Below, one piece after another: positions 32,703-41,917 of a stretch of 64,000 bases of DNA. The notes under the pieces are model-generated. The model ran no database searches. It was not told the DNA's origin and saw nothing but the letters and a program-made list of their open reading frames with translations. Each line of letters begins with the position of its first letter. Positions within the stretch are counted from its first letter, which is position 1. The position numbers were made by a program, and so were the translations under genes. This DNA is from Nitrospira sp. CG24C (GTDB taxonomy: Bacteria; Nitrospirota; Nitrospiria; Nitrospirales; Nitrospiraceae), in assembly GCA_002869885.2 (NCBI GenBank), contig NEWR02000008.1, forward strand, positions 52,174 through 116,173, given 5' to 3'.

Positions 32703-33821
32703 CTACTGCGACGAACGACCCATATGCAGCTGAGTCGATCTTGGAACGAGATGCACCGCACCAGCCTTGATCACGGCTGCAACCAGCGAGCCTGTTTCGA
32801 GACCAAGTTCTTCTCTGGCTCCTCGCGTAATCACCGCCCGCAGGGGAAAGCCGCAATCGACCGTAACCGTCACCAGCACACCTTGCGGCAGCATCTCGGT
32901 TATACGTCCAGACAAGTGGTTACGCGCGCTGGTGACTCCGCTCCCTGATTGTTCAAGTAAAACATCCTCCGCGCGGATGCAGACATACACAGCTGTTCCA
33001 TTCACGTCCGCTGCCAAGCCCTTCAGCATCGTCCCATTCACCGACACGGTCGCCAGTCCATTGTCGTTCGCGACTACGTGACCCTGCACGACGGTCTCGA
33101 TACCGACGATCTGCGCCACCTCCGCATTGGCTGGCCTGGAGAACACCTCCTGAGGCGAGCCGGTTTGAAGAATCGTCCCACCCTGCATCACCGCAATCAC
33201 ATCGCCCAACGTCAAGGCTTCGGCCCAATCGTGCGTGACAACGACGGAAGGAATGTGCAATTGCGTCAACAGCGCCCGCAGTTCTCCGCTCAAGCGACTG
33301 CGTGTCGGCGCATCCAATGCCGATAGTGGCTCATCGAGCAACAAGAGTTGCGGTCGTCTGGCAATCGCGCGGGCAAGCGCCACACGTTGCTGCTGCCCAC
33401 CAGATAGCTGCGCCGGCTTGGCCTGTTCGAGCCCCTGAAGTTGCAACAAGGCGATCAGCTCACGGACACGCTCCTGTCGCGCTTCAACCGGCAGATCGCT
33501 CAATCCATACTCAATGTTGCCGCGTACAGTGTGGGTGGGAAAGAGCGCATAGTCTTGAGCCATGTAGCCGATCCGCCTCGCTTGCGGCGAGAGACGAATG
33601 TTGGACGCCGCATCGAGCCAGGTCGTCGGACCGAACTGAATCAGCCCCTCTTCCGGCCACTCCAACCCGGCAAGACAACGCAGCAGGGTTGTTTTCCCGG
33701 ATCCTGATGGCCCGAAGAGAATCAGGACTCGCGGAGGATCCAGCGGCAACGTAAGCTGTGTCGCCGCCGTAAACCGGCCGGGATAGGTCTTGCGGCACTC
33801 AACCGTCAGCGCTGCGGCCAT
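32703..33821 (-). CDS. modC: ModC, molybdate ABC transporter ATPase
   Basis: 372 aa. ABC ATPase domain (~1-235): Walker A FGPSGSGKTTLLRCLAGLE, Q loop YMAQDYALFPTHTV, signature LSGGQQQRVALARAIA, Walker B LLLLDEPLSALD, H loop VVTHDWAEA. The C-terminal ~130 residues are a TOBE/Mop-type domain (NHLSGRITEMLPQGVLVTVT), normal for ModC. It overlaps modB by 16 bp and is the last gene of the leftward oxyanion operon. Confidence 0.93.
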   Translation of the reverse strand: MAAALTVECRKTYPGRFTAATQLTLPLDPPRVLILFGPSGSGKTTLLRCLAGLEWPEEGLIQFGPTTWLDAASNIRLSPQARRIGYMAQDYALFPTHTVRGNIEYGLSDLPVEARQERVRELIALLQLQGLEQAKPAQLSGGQQQRVALARAIARRPQLLLLDEPLSALDAPTRSRLSGELRALLTQLHIPSVVVTHDWAEALTLGDVIAVMQGGTILQTGSPQEVFSRPANAEVAQIVGIETVVQGHVVANDNGLATVSVNGTMLKGLAADVNGTAVYVCIRAEDVLLEQSGSGVTSARNHLSGRITEMLPQGVLVTVTVDCGFPLRAVITRGAREELGLETGSLVAAVIKAGAVHLVPRSTQLHMGRSSQ

Positions 33822-34480
33822 ACAGCCCAGACCTTTCGATTCATCGCGTAGACCAGCAGCAGCACGCTATAGGAGACTGCGAGCAACAGCAGCGCCGTCT
33901 TAGCGGCCCCGGCATAGTTGAGCGCCTGCACTTCATCGTAAATATCAATCGAAACCGTTCGCGTCTCGCCCTCAATATTGCCGCCGACCATCAGCACCAC
34001 ACCGAATTCTCCGAGCGTATGGGCAAAACTCAGGACCGCACCGGTGATGAGGCCTGCCGTCGACAGCGGAACAATCAGACGAAAGAAGGTCTTGAGCTTC
34101 GACACTCCGAGCGTCCAGGAAGCTTCGATCAACCGGCGATCGACTTGCTCAAAGGCCGCGGCAAACGGCTGCACGGCAAACGGCAGACTGTAGAGAATCG
34201 ACGCGAGAAGCAGGCCTTCGAAGGTAAAGGGGAGCGGATGCCCGACCACGTCGCTGTAGAATCGACCGACTGGGCTGTGTGGACCGATCGCGACCAGAAT
34301 ATAAAAACCCAGCACCGTCGGAGGCAGAACGAGCGGCAACGCAACCACCGACTCCACAATGAACTTCCAACGCCATTTGGAGAACGTGAGCCAGTAGGCG
34401 ATGGGCAATCCGACAACGAGCAGCACGGCCGCGGTGAGCAGCGCGAGCTTGAAGGTGACGGCGATCGCAATCCAATTCAT
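33806..34480 (-). CDS. modB: ModB, molybdate ABC transporter permease
   Basis: 224 aa from ATG 34480, about six membrane helices. Typical ModB words: LPLVLPPTVLGFYILVAIGP, FAAAFEQVDRRLIEASWTLG and the EAA-type loop into FAHTLGEFGVVLMVGGNIEG. It lies between modA and modC. The modA-modB gap carries short TCGTCATTGGTCAATCGTC repeats (family D). Confidence 0.93.
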   Translation of the reverse strand: MNWIAIAVTFKLALLTAAVLLVVGLPIAYWLTFSKWRWKFIVESVVALPLVLPPTVLGFYILVAIGPHSPVGRFYSDVVGHPLPFTFEGLLLASILYSLPFAVQPFAAAFEQVDRRLIEASWTLGVSKLKTFFRLIVPLSTAGLITGAVLSFAHTLGEFGVVLMVGGNIEGETRTVSIDIYDEVQALNYAGAAKTALLLLAVSYSVLLLVYAMNRKVWAVWPQR

Positions 34481-34547
34481 CGTTGTCTCGTCATTGGTCA
34501 ATCGTCATTCGTCAAACGTCCATTGAGAGTCCACAAAAGTTGCCCGT

Positions 34548-35321
34548 CTATGGTTTCGCACCGCCTGGAATGGTGAACCCGTAGCGTTTCATCATGGCCT
34601 GCCCTTCAGCACCCTGGACAAACGAGAGAAAGGCTTTCGCACGTTCCTGGTTCTTCGCGCTCTTGAGAATCACCGCGCCCTGTTCGATCGGTGGATACGC
34701 ATCGGCAGGGATCTCCCAATAGTGCCCCGCTGCCTGCATCGGTGGTGCGAGCGCGAGCGACAACGCAATAATCCCGACATCCGCCGCACCGGATTCGATG
34801 AACTGGGCGGCTTGAGAAATGTTCTCTCCGAGCACCAGCTTGTCTTTAACGCGATCATAGACCTGGGCATGTTCCATCGCGGCCACTGCCGCTCTGCCAT
34901 AGGGTGCATGCTTGGGATTGGCGATGGCGATTTTTTTGATCGTCGGCTCAAGCAAGACATCCAGCCCCTTGGAGAGATCCAGACGCGAGTCCTTGCCGGC
35001 CCATAAGACAATCCGCCCGATGGCATAGGGATAGAGCGAGCCGGGAACGGTCAGACCGGCTTCTTCCAATTTCCTGGGATACGCGATGTCGGCTGAAAAG
35101 TAGAGGTCGAACGGCGCGCCATTTTGAATCTGCGCGTAGAAATTCCCCGATGATCCAAGCGATAGCCTCACGCGATCGCCGGTCGTTTTTTCATACTCGG
35201 TGACGAGTTCTCTGAAGACAAAGTTTAAATCCGACGCCGCCGCAATCGTAATGTCCTCGGCAACCGCCCCGTTCACACCTGTGATGACGAACAGACACAA
35301 CGCAATCATCACTCGAATCAT
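34548..35321 (-). CDS. modA: ModA, molybdate-binding protein
   Basis: 257 aa with a signal peptide ending GAVAED. Mature start ITIAAASDLNFVFRELVTEYE, ligand words LSLGSSGNFYAQIQNGAPFD, ADIAYPRKLEEAGL and IANPKHAPYGRAAVAAMEHA. These fit the ModA/WtpA-like solute-binding proteins for molybdate or tungstate. It acts in the periplasm with ModB and ModC. A second, different ModA-like gene lies at 40307. Confidence 0.93.
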   Translation of the reverse strand: MIRVMIALCLFVITGVNGAVAEDITIAAASDLNFVFRELVTEYEKTTGDRVRLSLGSSGNFYAQIQNGAPFDLYFSADIAYPRKLEEAGLTVPGSLYPYAIGRIVLWAGKDSRLDLSKGLDVLLEPTIKKIAIANPKHAPYGRAAVAAMEHAQVYDRVKDKLVLGENISQAAQFIESGAADVGIIALSLALAPPMQAAGHYWEIPADAYPPIEQGAVILKSAKNQERAKAFLSFVQGAEGQAMMKRYGFTIPGGAKP

Positions 35322-35333
35322 GGGCCAGCCTCC

Positions 35334-36908
35334 CTACAGTCTGACTCTCATCTGAAGATAGAAATAATCCGTATCTTTGTTCCCGCCGGCGGGTAAGTTG
35401 GCGGAAACGGGAAGCCGGTCGAAATAGGACCCCTTGAACCAATGCACGTACCCAACATCGAAGTCCATGTTGCTGCTGACGACCCATTGCGCACGAAGTT
35501 CCACATCGTGACCGAGATAGTTTCCTGCCCCTCCTGTGGAGTCTTGCAAGAGGCCACCTGTATATACTCCGCTCGATTCCGCCAAATACCAGAACCGTTG
35601 CTTGACTTGCACTGTCCAGTTTTGGTCGGGTTGGACAATCAGCCTCCAACCGGGAGAACTGATGTTGGACCGAAAAAATGCTCCGAAATTTCCCGTGGGC
35701 ATCAAATCAAATCGACGGGCGCCGAACAGGGGATCAAAGTCTCCGTTCTGGCTTCCTCCCGGGGTGCGAGTGCCGCTGGCGTAGGTATACTGCACCAAGA
35801 AACGAGGGGTCCACGGCAGATTAAGCGTATACCCAGCTTGCGCGTTTGGGTTATAGGCAAAATGATCGACGTTGCCTAAGCGTCCCGTTTGTATAGCCCC
35901 CTCGAATTCATAATCGAATTCGCTGATCGCGGGAGACTTGAAGAGGCGAAGACCGTACGTACCGTATGTACGGTGAAGACTTCTGTTTTGCAGTTGTTGA
36001 TCGTTTAACCCGAAATAGAACGCATTCACGTTGAGCCAGGGGATGTGCTGGCTCTCCACGTAGGTTCCCCAGAAGACACTCCTTGCAGTCTGCTCGTCGA
36101 GTTGTACCTCATTCCGAATGACCGGCTCTACCAAAAATGCCCTGAACCGCCAGGTTTGGCCTTCGCCGATTTGCCAATGGACACCATCGAAGGCATTTGT
36201 GGTATTCCGGAAATCATTTCTGGCGACATACCGACGCATTCCAAAATCCATAGTCATACGGCCGAAATGCAAGTCCGTTCGTAATCCGCTCCCCCCAACA
36301 TTATTCACGGTCACCGACCCCAGTAACTGCACAATGTCAAATTCGTTGACCGTCGTGTTATTCACGAAATCCCCGGGGGCATTGTTCCCGTAGGCCCGTG
36401 AATCCTGCCCTTCAAAGAGAAACCGGAAGGGGCCATTGCCCCCCAGTCCTACGCGCACTCTGGATCGAAGGACCATCTGGGAATCTGTTTGCCCGCCTCC
36501 AATGGCTTGAGTGGATCGCCAGGGATGGTCGTACGATTCAAACCTGGTCCGATTTTCGATGCCCAGATCCACCCAATCGGGCAAGTGCATGGCAGTTTTC
36601 AAATATCGCTTCCATTCAATATCCCTCCGTTGGTTGAGGACCGCATCGGCAGGCTCGATCCAGTTTTTTCCAGTTTGTGCTGACGCTTTGAAGTATTCCT
36701 CGTTCGTGATCAGCTCCTTCGCGCGCATGAGTTTGAGCACAGGGTCTTCCGTGCTCTGAAACACCCACTTTCCGTCTTTCTGCACCATTTCGCCGTACTC
36801 GACGGCCCTCACCGAGCCCGCTCCCACAAAAAGAAGGACGCTCAGGAGGGTCAGTCGAACAATCAGTCCAAATACGGAGGATGGTCCGTCAACCGACACG
36901 TAGCGCAT
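35334..36908 (-). CDS. AlgE-like outer-membrane porin of the mod operon
   Basis: 524 aa from ATG 36908 (AGGAAAG upstream). Signal peptide ending SVRAVEYG, then a ~40-residue N-terminal module (MVQKDGKWVFQSTEDPVLKL) shared with the porin at 38647, then a beta-barrel of the alginate-export family ending in an aromatic/charged alternation (YFYLQMRVRL). It overlaps the regulator gene by 20 bp and precedes modA, so it probably lets oxyanions through the outer membrane (inference). Confidence 0.8.
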   Translation of the reverse strand: MRYVSVDGPSSVFGLIVRLTLLSVLLFVGAGSVRAVEYGEMVQKDGKWVFQSTEDPVLKLMRAKELITNEEYFKASAQTGKNWIEPADAVLNQRRDIEWKRYLKTAMHLPDWVDLGIENRTRFESYDHPWRSTQAIGGGQTDSQMVLRSRVRVGLGGNGPFRFLFEGQDSRAYGNNAPGDFVNNTTVNEFDIVQLLGSVTVNNVGGSGLRTDLHFGRMTMDFGMRRYVARNDFRNTTNAFDGVHWQIGEGQTWRFRAFLVEPVIRNEVQLDEQTARSVFWGTYVESQHIPWLNVNAFYFGLNDQQLQNRSLHRTYGTYGLRLFKSPAISEFDYEFEGAIQTGRLGNVDHFAYNPNAQAGYTLNLPWTPRFLVQYTYASGTRTPGGSQNGDFDPLFGARRFDLMPTGNFGAFFRSNISSPGWRLIVQPDQNWTVQVKQRFWYLAESSGVYTGGLLQDSTGGAGNYLGHDVELRAQWVVSSNMDFDVGYVHWFKGSYFDRLPVSANLPAGGNKDTDYFYLQMRVRL

Positions 36909-38076
36909 GGAGCTTTCCTGTTTCGCTGGTGTCATACCCGCCCAGCGCCTCGATCTCATTTCGAAAGGGGCGGCTGACAAGCGTCTCGAACAAATGGGTT
37001 AACGTTGGATGGGACTTCAGATACGTTTTGGGCACGACAAGGTCGTACCGAGCGGTTTGGAGAGGGACAAAGTCGAGGCCGAAGAGTTGCGCCGCGGATC
37101 GAATGCCGATTCCGACGTCAGCCTGACGGCTTGCAATCGCGCGCGCAATTTCGAAATGCGAGGCGACGATCGTGCCATAGCCCCTTACTTGATGATAATC
37201 GATTCCCGCCGCGCGCAACCGCTGATCCAGCAACAGCCTGGCTCCGGCACCCTCCTCTCGATTCACAAGTGTGATGTTGGGATCGGCTACGTCGCTGACT
37301 GCACGGATAGACTTGGGATTACCCGTTCGAACGAGTAAGCCCTCTTCCCAAGTCGCAAACGTCACGACCTCATAGTTCGAACTTTTCAATGTTCTCCGGA
37401 GGAATGGCAGATTCGACTCCCCGGTCGCCGGATCGAAGAGATGTAGACCTGCGACATGAACCTCGCCCTGCTGCAAGGCCTGAAGCGCCGCCATACTCCC
37501 CATCGTCCAGCCGACCAGGGAGGTCTGGTCCTTGCGCCGGCGCATGTGCTCACCTGCAAGGAAGATCGCCGGATCACAGCCTGCCACAGAGATTGATTGT
37601 TCAATCGCCTGACGATCTCGCGAGAGTTTCACGCGCACCGTTGCATCCGATGTCTCACCATGCGACTCGACGACATAGCCATCAGCTGGAACGGTAAAAG
37701 AAAGCGCCTCGCCCAATCCGCTTACCGGTCGCACGACTGTCTTCGAACCCACTGTTGACACCTTGACTCGGATGGGTGATGCGTTCATGTCGCTTTGCGG
37801 GAGATGGCCGATTAACTTGCCCTCAATGATGTCCTCGGCTGTTCTGAGGTTGAAAAGGTCTTCCACGCGACAAGCCAGCGCCGAAGCCAAATGAAGGGCA
37901 ACGCCTGTTGTCGGTAAATACAGATTCGACTCAATTGAAGACACCGCCTGCCGTGTGATCCCTGCACGAACAGCCAGTTCCCCCTGTGAGAGTCCCTTCT
38001 GTATACGGAGAGTTTTAAGATGATTGGAAAAGTCTTGAATCGTTTCGGTCGGCTGGTTCGAATTTTTCATAACCAT
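36889..38076 (-). CDS. Xre-type regulator with periplasmic-binding-like ligand domain
   Basis: 395 aa from ATG 38076 (another at 38070). The N-terminal HTH (~18-75) reads LKTLRIQKGLSQGELAVRAG ITRQAVSSIESNLYLPTT. Residues ~165-390 resemble the PBP-like domain joined to ModE-type regulators (VGWTMGSMAALQALQQGEVH; NREEGAGARLLLDQRLRAAG; ARAIASRQADVGIGIRSAAQ). It begins the operon regulator-porin-modABC, so a molybdate- or tungstate-sensing role is likely but not proven. Confidence 0.87.
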   Translation of the reverse strand: MVMKNSNQPTETIQDFSNHLKTLRIQKGLSQGELAVRAGITRQAVSSIESNLYLPTTGVALHLASALACRVEDLFNLRTAEDIIEGKLIGHLPQSDMNASPIRVKVSTVGSKTVVRPVSGLGEALSFTVPADGYVVESHGETSDATVRVKLSRDRQAIEQSISVAGCDPAIFLAGEHMRRRKDQTSLVGWTMGSMAALQALQQGEVHVAGLHLFDPATGESNLPFLRRTLKSSNYEVVTFATWEEGLLVRTGNPKSIRAVSDVADPNITLVNREEGAGARLLLDQRLRAAGIDYHQVRGYGTIVASHFEIARAIASRQADVGIGIRSAAQLFGLDFVPLQTARYDLVVPKTYLKSHPTLTHLFETLVSRPFRNEIEALGGYDTSETGKLHALRVG

Positions 38077-38299
38077 TGAATAGCAAGTATACTGTCTATA
38101 TGTCAATTATTATGTCTCTACATCTTAACTTTACATGCCAAAACAGATCATGTAGCCAGTTCATTGTACCAATAATTTGCTTGATGACACTATAAATTTA
38201 TATTGTTGACAAACTATATCTAGTTAGTTTATTACATAGACAACGATACTTGATCGGTAATGTGTAGATTGCTTGATGGCTGAGAAGGAACTTCTGAAC
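38077..38299. promoter_or_regulatory. Divergent control region of the oxyanion-uptake island
   Basis: AT-rich 223 bp between the Xre regulator (leftward) and the YezD-like gene (rightward). Rightward promoter candidate: TTGACA at 38206-38211, 18-bp spacer, TATTAC at 38230-38235. The spacer holds the palindrome AACTATATCTAGTT (38212-38225). Leftward, TTGACA (38106-38101) and TATACT (38092-38087) are visible but are not at ideal spacing to each other. Confidence 0.55.
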
Positions 38300-38485
38300 A
38301 TGAGTACCCAACAGCGAGTGATTCAGAGCCAAGAGCATAACCAGGACATCGCGGATAAGATTCTTCTCGCCATCAAGGACCTTCGCTTTGGATCGGTGGA
38401 AGTCGTCATCCACGATTCAAAAGTGGTCCAGATCGAACGCAAGGAAAAGATCCGCATCGACACGAACTCTTCAAAAACCACCTAA
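38300..38485 (+). CDS. YezD-like small protein (DUF2292)
   Basis: 61 aa from ATG 38300, with AAGGA nine bases upstream. The core KILLAIKDLRFGSVEVVIHD followed by SKVVQIERKEKIR is the DUF2292/YezD pattern, small proteins often near sulfur and oxyanion uptake genes. The function is unknown. It is the first gene of the rightward unit. Confidence 0.85.
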   Translation: MSTQQRVIQSQEHNQDIADKILLAIKDLRFGSVEVVIHDSKVVQIERKEKIRIDTNSSKTT

Positions 38486-38646
38486 TCGGGGAGGTGAATG
38501 TGGCCACACAGTACTGTTGTCGGAGCTAAAGGAGGATACACCGCCGTCCAGAAAACTGGAGGCACACGCTCCACATTGCAGTCATATACGTCAATCTGTA
38601 ACTGACCGGTCAACCGGAGGTTCCATGCAAAAAAGGAAGGTCGCGC

Positions 38647-40266
38647 ATGAGACATCTCCGGTTCATTATCGTCAGTATGGTATTCACAGGCTTGGCCTTG
38701 GGGCTCGTCCCGAAGGGATGGGCGGTGGAAGAAGGCCAGCTACTCAAAAAAGACGGCCGATGGGAATATATGGCCAGTGAAGATCCCGGCCTCAAATATC
38801 TACTCCTCAAGAACATCATTTCCCAAGATGAATACGACAAGGGGCTGCGAGTATTGGAAACCAGAGAACGCGTCTCCAAGCCGAACTTCACTATCGACGT
38901 GAATAACGGGTTGAACATCCGCGTCGGCTCGAAATTCCTGCTCAAGATGAGGCTGCTTACCCAGGTGCGCTATTCCTTCAGTCAATATAATGAAGCCTGG
39001 GGGACTGTCGGAGATTCAAGGAATCCTGAAATTTTGGGAGGCCAAGTTGAGTTTCGGGGCATCAGAAATCAGAGCGATTCGAGCACGTTTACGATTCCTC
39101 AGGCACAGCTGCAATTTATGGGACACGCCTTCGATCCAGATCTTCGCTACAATTTTTCGATACAGCTGAATCAGAACGCCTTCAATCAAGAGGGTGGCAG
39201 CGGCAGAGCCTCGCTCGTCGACGCCTACATAGGTTCCTGGCACGTTCCATTTGCGACGATCCAGGTCGGGCAACAGAAAGTCTGGTTCAATCGCGCCCTC
39301 ATCAGTTCGACCGCCACATCCTCCTTTGCAGACAATCTGCTTGTCCAGCGAACGTTTGCCGCCAACCTGATCAACAGTCGCGATATCGGAATCGTGGTGT
39401 TGAGCGATGAAGAAAAATATAAATTCAACTATGCCTTCGGGATCTGGGGGGGAGTCGGACCCAACCTCACGAATGAGGGTACGTCCGTCAGCCAGGCCCT
39501 CCCCAACAACGCCAGCCTCCCCACCAGCCAGCAACGGACCTTCAACTACGATACACGCTTCCGGAACGGCGAGATGATGTACACAGCCAGGCTGTTGTAC
39601 AAGTTTTCCGGCAACCCCGGCTACGGCCAGGGAGACATCCTCAATTCTCGTGTGCCTCAAGTCGCGATTGGGGCGGGGTATGCCTATAACCCAGCCCAAA
39701 ACTATTTGAGCTCCATCCGATCCGACATTGTCTCACGCACATACCGCCAGGGCATCACGGGTAGCAACAACGGGAGACTACTCGGTGGAGGGATCTACGA
39801 TTTCCAGACCTATGAGGTGGATCTCATCGCGAAGTATCAGGGCTGGTCACTCCAATCAGAAGGCTACTATCGGCACCAGCGGGTGCGGAATACGGACGAT
39901 GGATCCATTCCCTTCACCCCGGCGACCGCTGTGGTATTAGGCCCTCCCGTGGACCTCGGCCAAGCCTGGGGCTGGTACGTGCAGGTCGGCAAGTACATCA
40001 TTCCGAGGAAGCTCGAGCTAGCCGTCCGGTATGGGGTACTGGATCCGTCCACCAAACAGAAAGACGATTTGACCAAAGAGTTTGGCGCCGCCTTAAGCTA
40101 CAGCTTCGACGGTACATACAACAATCGGCTGATCGTAGACTATTCCCATCTTACATTGGGAAGCGGCGGACGGGCCCCCGACCGGTTTCCATTCGAGAGC
40201 TTGCCGGGATTCGGACAAGATCTGATCGAGAATCGGATCAATGTACAGTATCAATTCTATTTCTAG
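38647..40266 (+). CDS. OprP/OprO-like phosphate-selective-type porin
   Basis: 539 aa, start with GGAAGG upstream. Signal peptide ending PKGWAVEEG, an N-terminal module (LLKKDGRWEYMASEDPGLKY, then LKNIISQDEYDKGL) like that of the porin at 35334, then a phosphate-selective porin barrel (IRVGSKFLLKMRLLTQVRYS; GQQKVWFNRALISSTATSSF) ending with aromatic YQFYF. Surrounding genes suggest anion uptake. The 161-bp leader after the YezD-like gene holds no further gene. Confidence 0.87.
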   Translation: MRHLRFIIVSMVFTGLALGLVPKGWAVEEGQLLKKDGRWEYMASEDPGLKYLLLKNIISQDEYDKGLRVLETRERVSKPNFTIDVNNGLNIRVGSKFLLKMRLLTQVRYSFSQYNEAWGTVGDSRNPEILGGQVEFRGIRNQSDSSTFTIPQAQLQFMGHAFDPDLRYNFSIQLNQNAFNQEGGSGRASLVDAYIGSWHVPFATIQVGQQKVWFNRALISSTATSSFADNLLVQRTFAANLINSRDIGIVVLSDEEKYKFNYAFGIWGGVGPNLTNEGTSVSQALPNNASLPTSQQRTFNYDTRFRNGEMMYTARLLYKFSGNPGYGQGDILNSRVPQVAIGAGYAYNPAQNYLSSIRSDIVSRTYRQGITGSNNGRLLGGGIYDFQTYEVDLIAKYQGWSLQSEGYYRHQRVRNTDDGSIPFTPATAVVLGPPVDLGQAWGWYVQVGKYIIPRKLELAVRYGVLDPSTKQKDDLTKEFGAALSYSFDGTYNNRLIVDYSHLTLGSGGRAPDRFPFESLPGFGQDLIENRINVQYQFYF

Positions 40267-40306
40267 ACAAACAACGGAAGTCACCACAAAAGCCAGGAGG
40301 TACGCC

Positions 40307-41131
40307 ATGCCACGCCGAAACTTACTCTTGAGAAGCCTGTTGTTCCTCGGTGTCTTGACCACGACTGTGTGGACAGCGCCGTCTGTGCAGGCGGCGCCTG
40401 AGACCGTCACCATCGCGGCCGCCAACAGCCTAAAAGATGCATTTCGAAAAATACTCCCGCTCTTCGAAGCGCACAATAAGGACATCAATGTGAGAGTCAT
40501 CTATGGGCCGTCTCTAACCCTCAGCAAGCAAATCGAAGAGGGCGCACCGATCGATGTGTTCCTGCCTTCGCAGGTTGAAGAAATCGACCAACTCGAGAAG
40601 AAAGGGCTCGTCATTCAAGGCACAAGACGTGTCTATGCCGGCACCTCGTTGGTCCTGATCGCCGGCACTGAACTCCCGGCGCCGATCGCGTCGGTCCAGG
40701 ATCTTCGCACAGCCTTGATCCGGTACATCGCCATCGGCGACCCAAAAACCTCATCGGTAGGCAAAGTGGCGGCTCAGTATCTCAAGTACAGCAAGCTCGA
40801 TTCCCAACTGAAGTCGCAAGTTGTCTACGCCGAGCATTCGCGAGCCGTCCTGGACCTGGTCGCCAAGGGCGAAGCCGACCTCGGCATCGTCTACCGTACA
40901 GACGCCGTATCGAATAAGAAGATCCGTATTCTCGATGATGCCCCAGAGGACTCGCACCAGCCGATCCACTATGGAGTCGCTGCCGTCTGGACCGCGAAGA
41001 ATATCTCGGGCGCAGGGGATTTCATCAATTTTCTAGGAAGACCCCAGATACAAGCCCTTTTGCAAGACCACGGCTTCGATCGCATAGCTGAGCCGCAGGT
41101 CGGCCTCGCTCAACGACAGGAGGGACAATAA
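40307..41131 (+). CDS. modA: Second ModA-like oxyanion-binding protein
   Basis: 274 aa from ATG 40307 with CAGGAGGT upstream. Signal peptide ending SVQAAPE; mature ETVTIAAANSLKDAFRKILP, YGPSLTLSKQIEEGAPIDVF, LPSQVEEIDQLEKKGLV and IGDPKTSSVGKVAAQYLKYS. This is the ModA family, clearly different from the ModA at 34548. No ModB or ModC partner lies in this unit, so it may share the divergent ModBC (inference). The stop overlaps the next ATG (TAATG). Confidence 0.88.
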   Translation: MPRRNLLLRSLLFLGVLTTTVWTAPSVQAAPETVTIAAANSLKDAFRKILPLFEAHNKDINVRVIYGPSLTLSKQIEEGAPIDVFLPSQVEEIDQLEKKGLVIQGTRRVYAGTSLVLIAGTELPAPIASVQDLRTALIRYIAIGDPKTSSVGKVAAQYLKYSKLDSQLKSQVVYAEHSRAVLDLVAKGEADLGIVYRTDAVSNKKIRILDDAPEDSHQPIHYGVAAVWTAKNISGAGDFINFLGRPQIQALLQDHGFDRIAEPQVGLAQRQEGQ

Positions 41132-41865
41132 TGAATCGCTACCAATACAATTTGACGCAGTGGTTGGCATGGTCCCTGCGCGCACTGTTGCTCACCGCCA
41201 TCGTAACCATCGTCGCTGGTTGCGCGAGCCAGCCTGTCTCGTCGGGAAGGACAATCCTTGACGCAGGGTTGAATACGGTTCGGTTGGAACAGGACCCCGA
41301 CTCGGTATCCAATGCGCATCCTGCCACGCTAACTCCAGCGGAGGTCGGCACGTTGCTCCGTGGAGTCCGCGCATCGGAACGGCGGAACATTGTTCACCGC
41401 CTGATTTTCGGTCAAGCCGATCAAACCAGGGCATTCCGGAAAGAAGAGATTTCCGTGTTGGCGGTGCCTCTTTCAACAGCGCTGTCTCTGGCTGAGCCGA
41501 CAGAACGTGTCTACTTCAACTTGAGTCACGCCACGGATCAGGGAGATCAGGAAACTACCACGGGCTGGGTCTCCATCCAAGGCCCGATTCTGCACCTGAT
41601 CATCAGCGACGTGCACGCCCGGCATAGCCCTGGTCCCGATATCAGCAAGTACGACCGGCAACTGCCAAACATTCCAGAGGCTTCGGCATTATATGACGTG
41701 ATTTTCGAGCCGGAGGAGTTTCTGGCTAAGGCAAGTTCGACGACCCGTTTCTGGGCACCGGATCAGCGGGAAGAGCTGCAGATTCGGTATCAGGAGGCAC
41801 TTGCCGGGTTGACCGTTCAGCCCGCCCCAGAGCGCGACGGAAAGAAGACTCCACCGCAACCCTGA
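41131..41865 (+). CDS. Predicted lipoprotein of unknown function
   Basis: 244 aa. Signal sequence with lipobox IVAGC. The mature part includes STALSLAEPTERVYFNLSHA, TGWVSIQGPILHLIISDVHA and FEPEEFLAKASSTTRFWAPD. I recognise no family. It is coupled by TAATG overlap to the ModA-like gene, so it is likely an envelope partner of oxyanion uptake. Confidence 0.8.
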   Translation: MNRYQYNLTQWLAWSLRALLLTAIVTIVAGCASQPVSSGRTILDAGLNTVRLEQDPDSVSNAHPATLTPAEVGTLLRGVRASERRNIVHRLIFGQADQTRAFRKEEISVLAVPLSTALSLAEPTERVYFNLSHATDQGDQETTTGWVSIQGPILHLIISDVHARHSPGPDISKYDRQLPNIPEASALYDVIFEPEEFLAKASSTTRFWAPDQREELQIRYQEALAGLTVQPAPERDGKKTPPQP

Positions 41866-41917
41866 GCACACACACTGAAGATCCTGGGGTTTCATAACGA
41901 GTAGAAAGGACCCTCCC

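Noticed and set aside
32504..32770. Open frame of 88 codons between the repressor and modC
   Set aside because: It overlaps the conserved end of modC on the opposite strand and has no support.
39016..39699. A 227-codon open frame antisense to the OprP-like porin
   Set aside because: Shadow of a well-supported porin gene.
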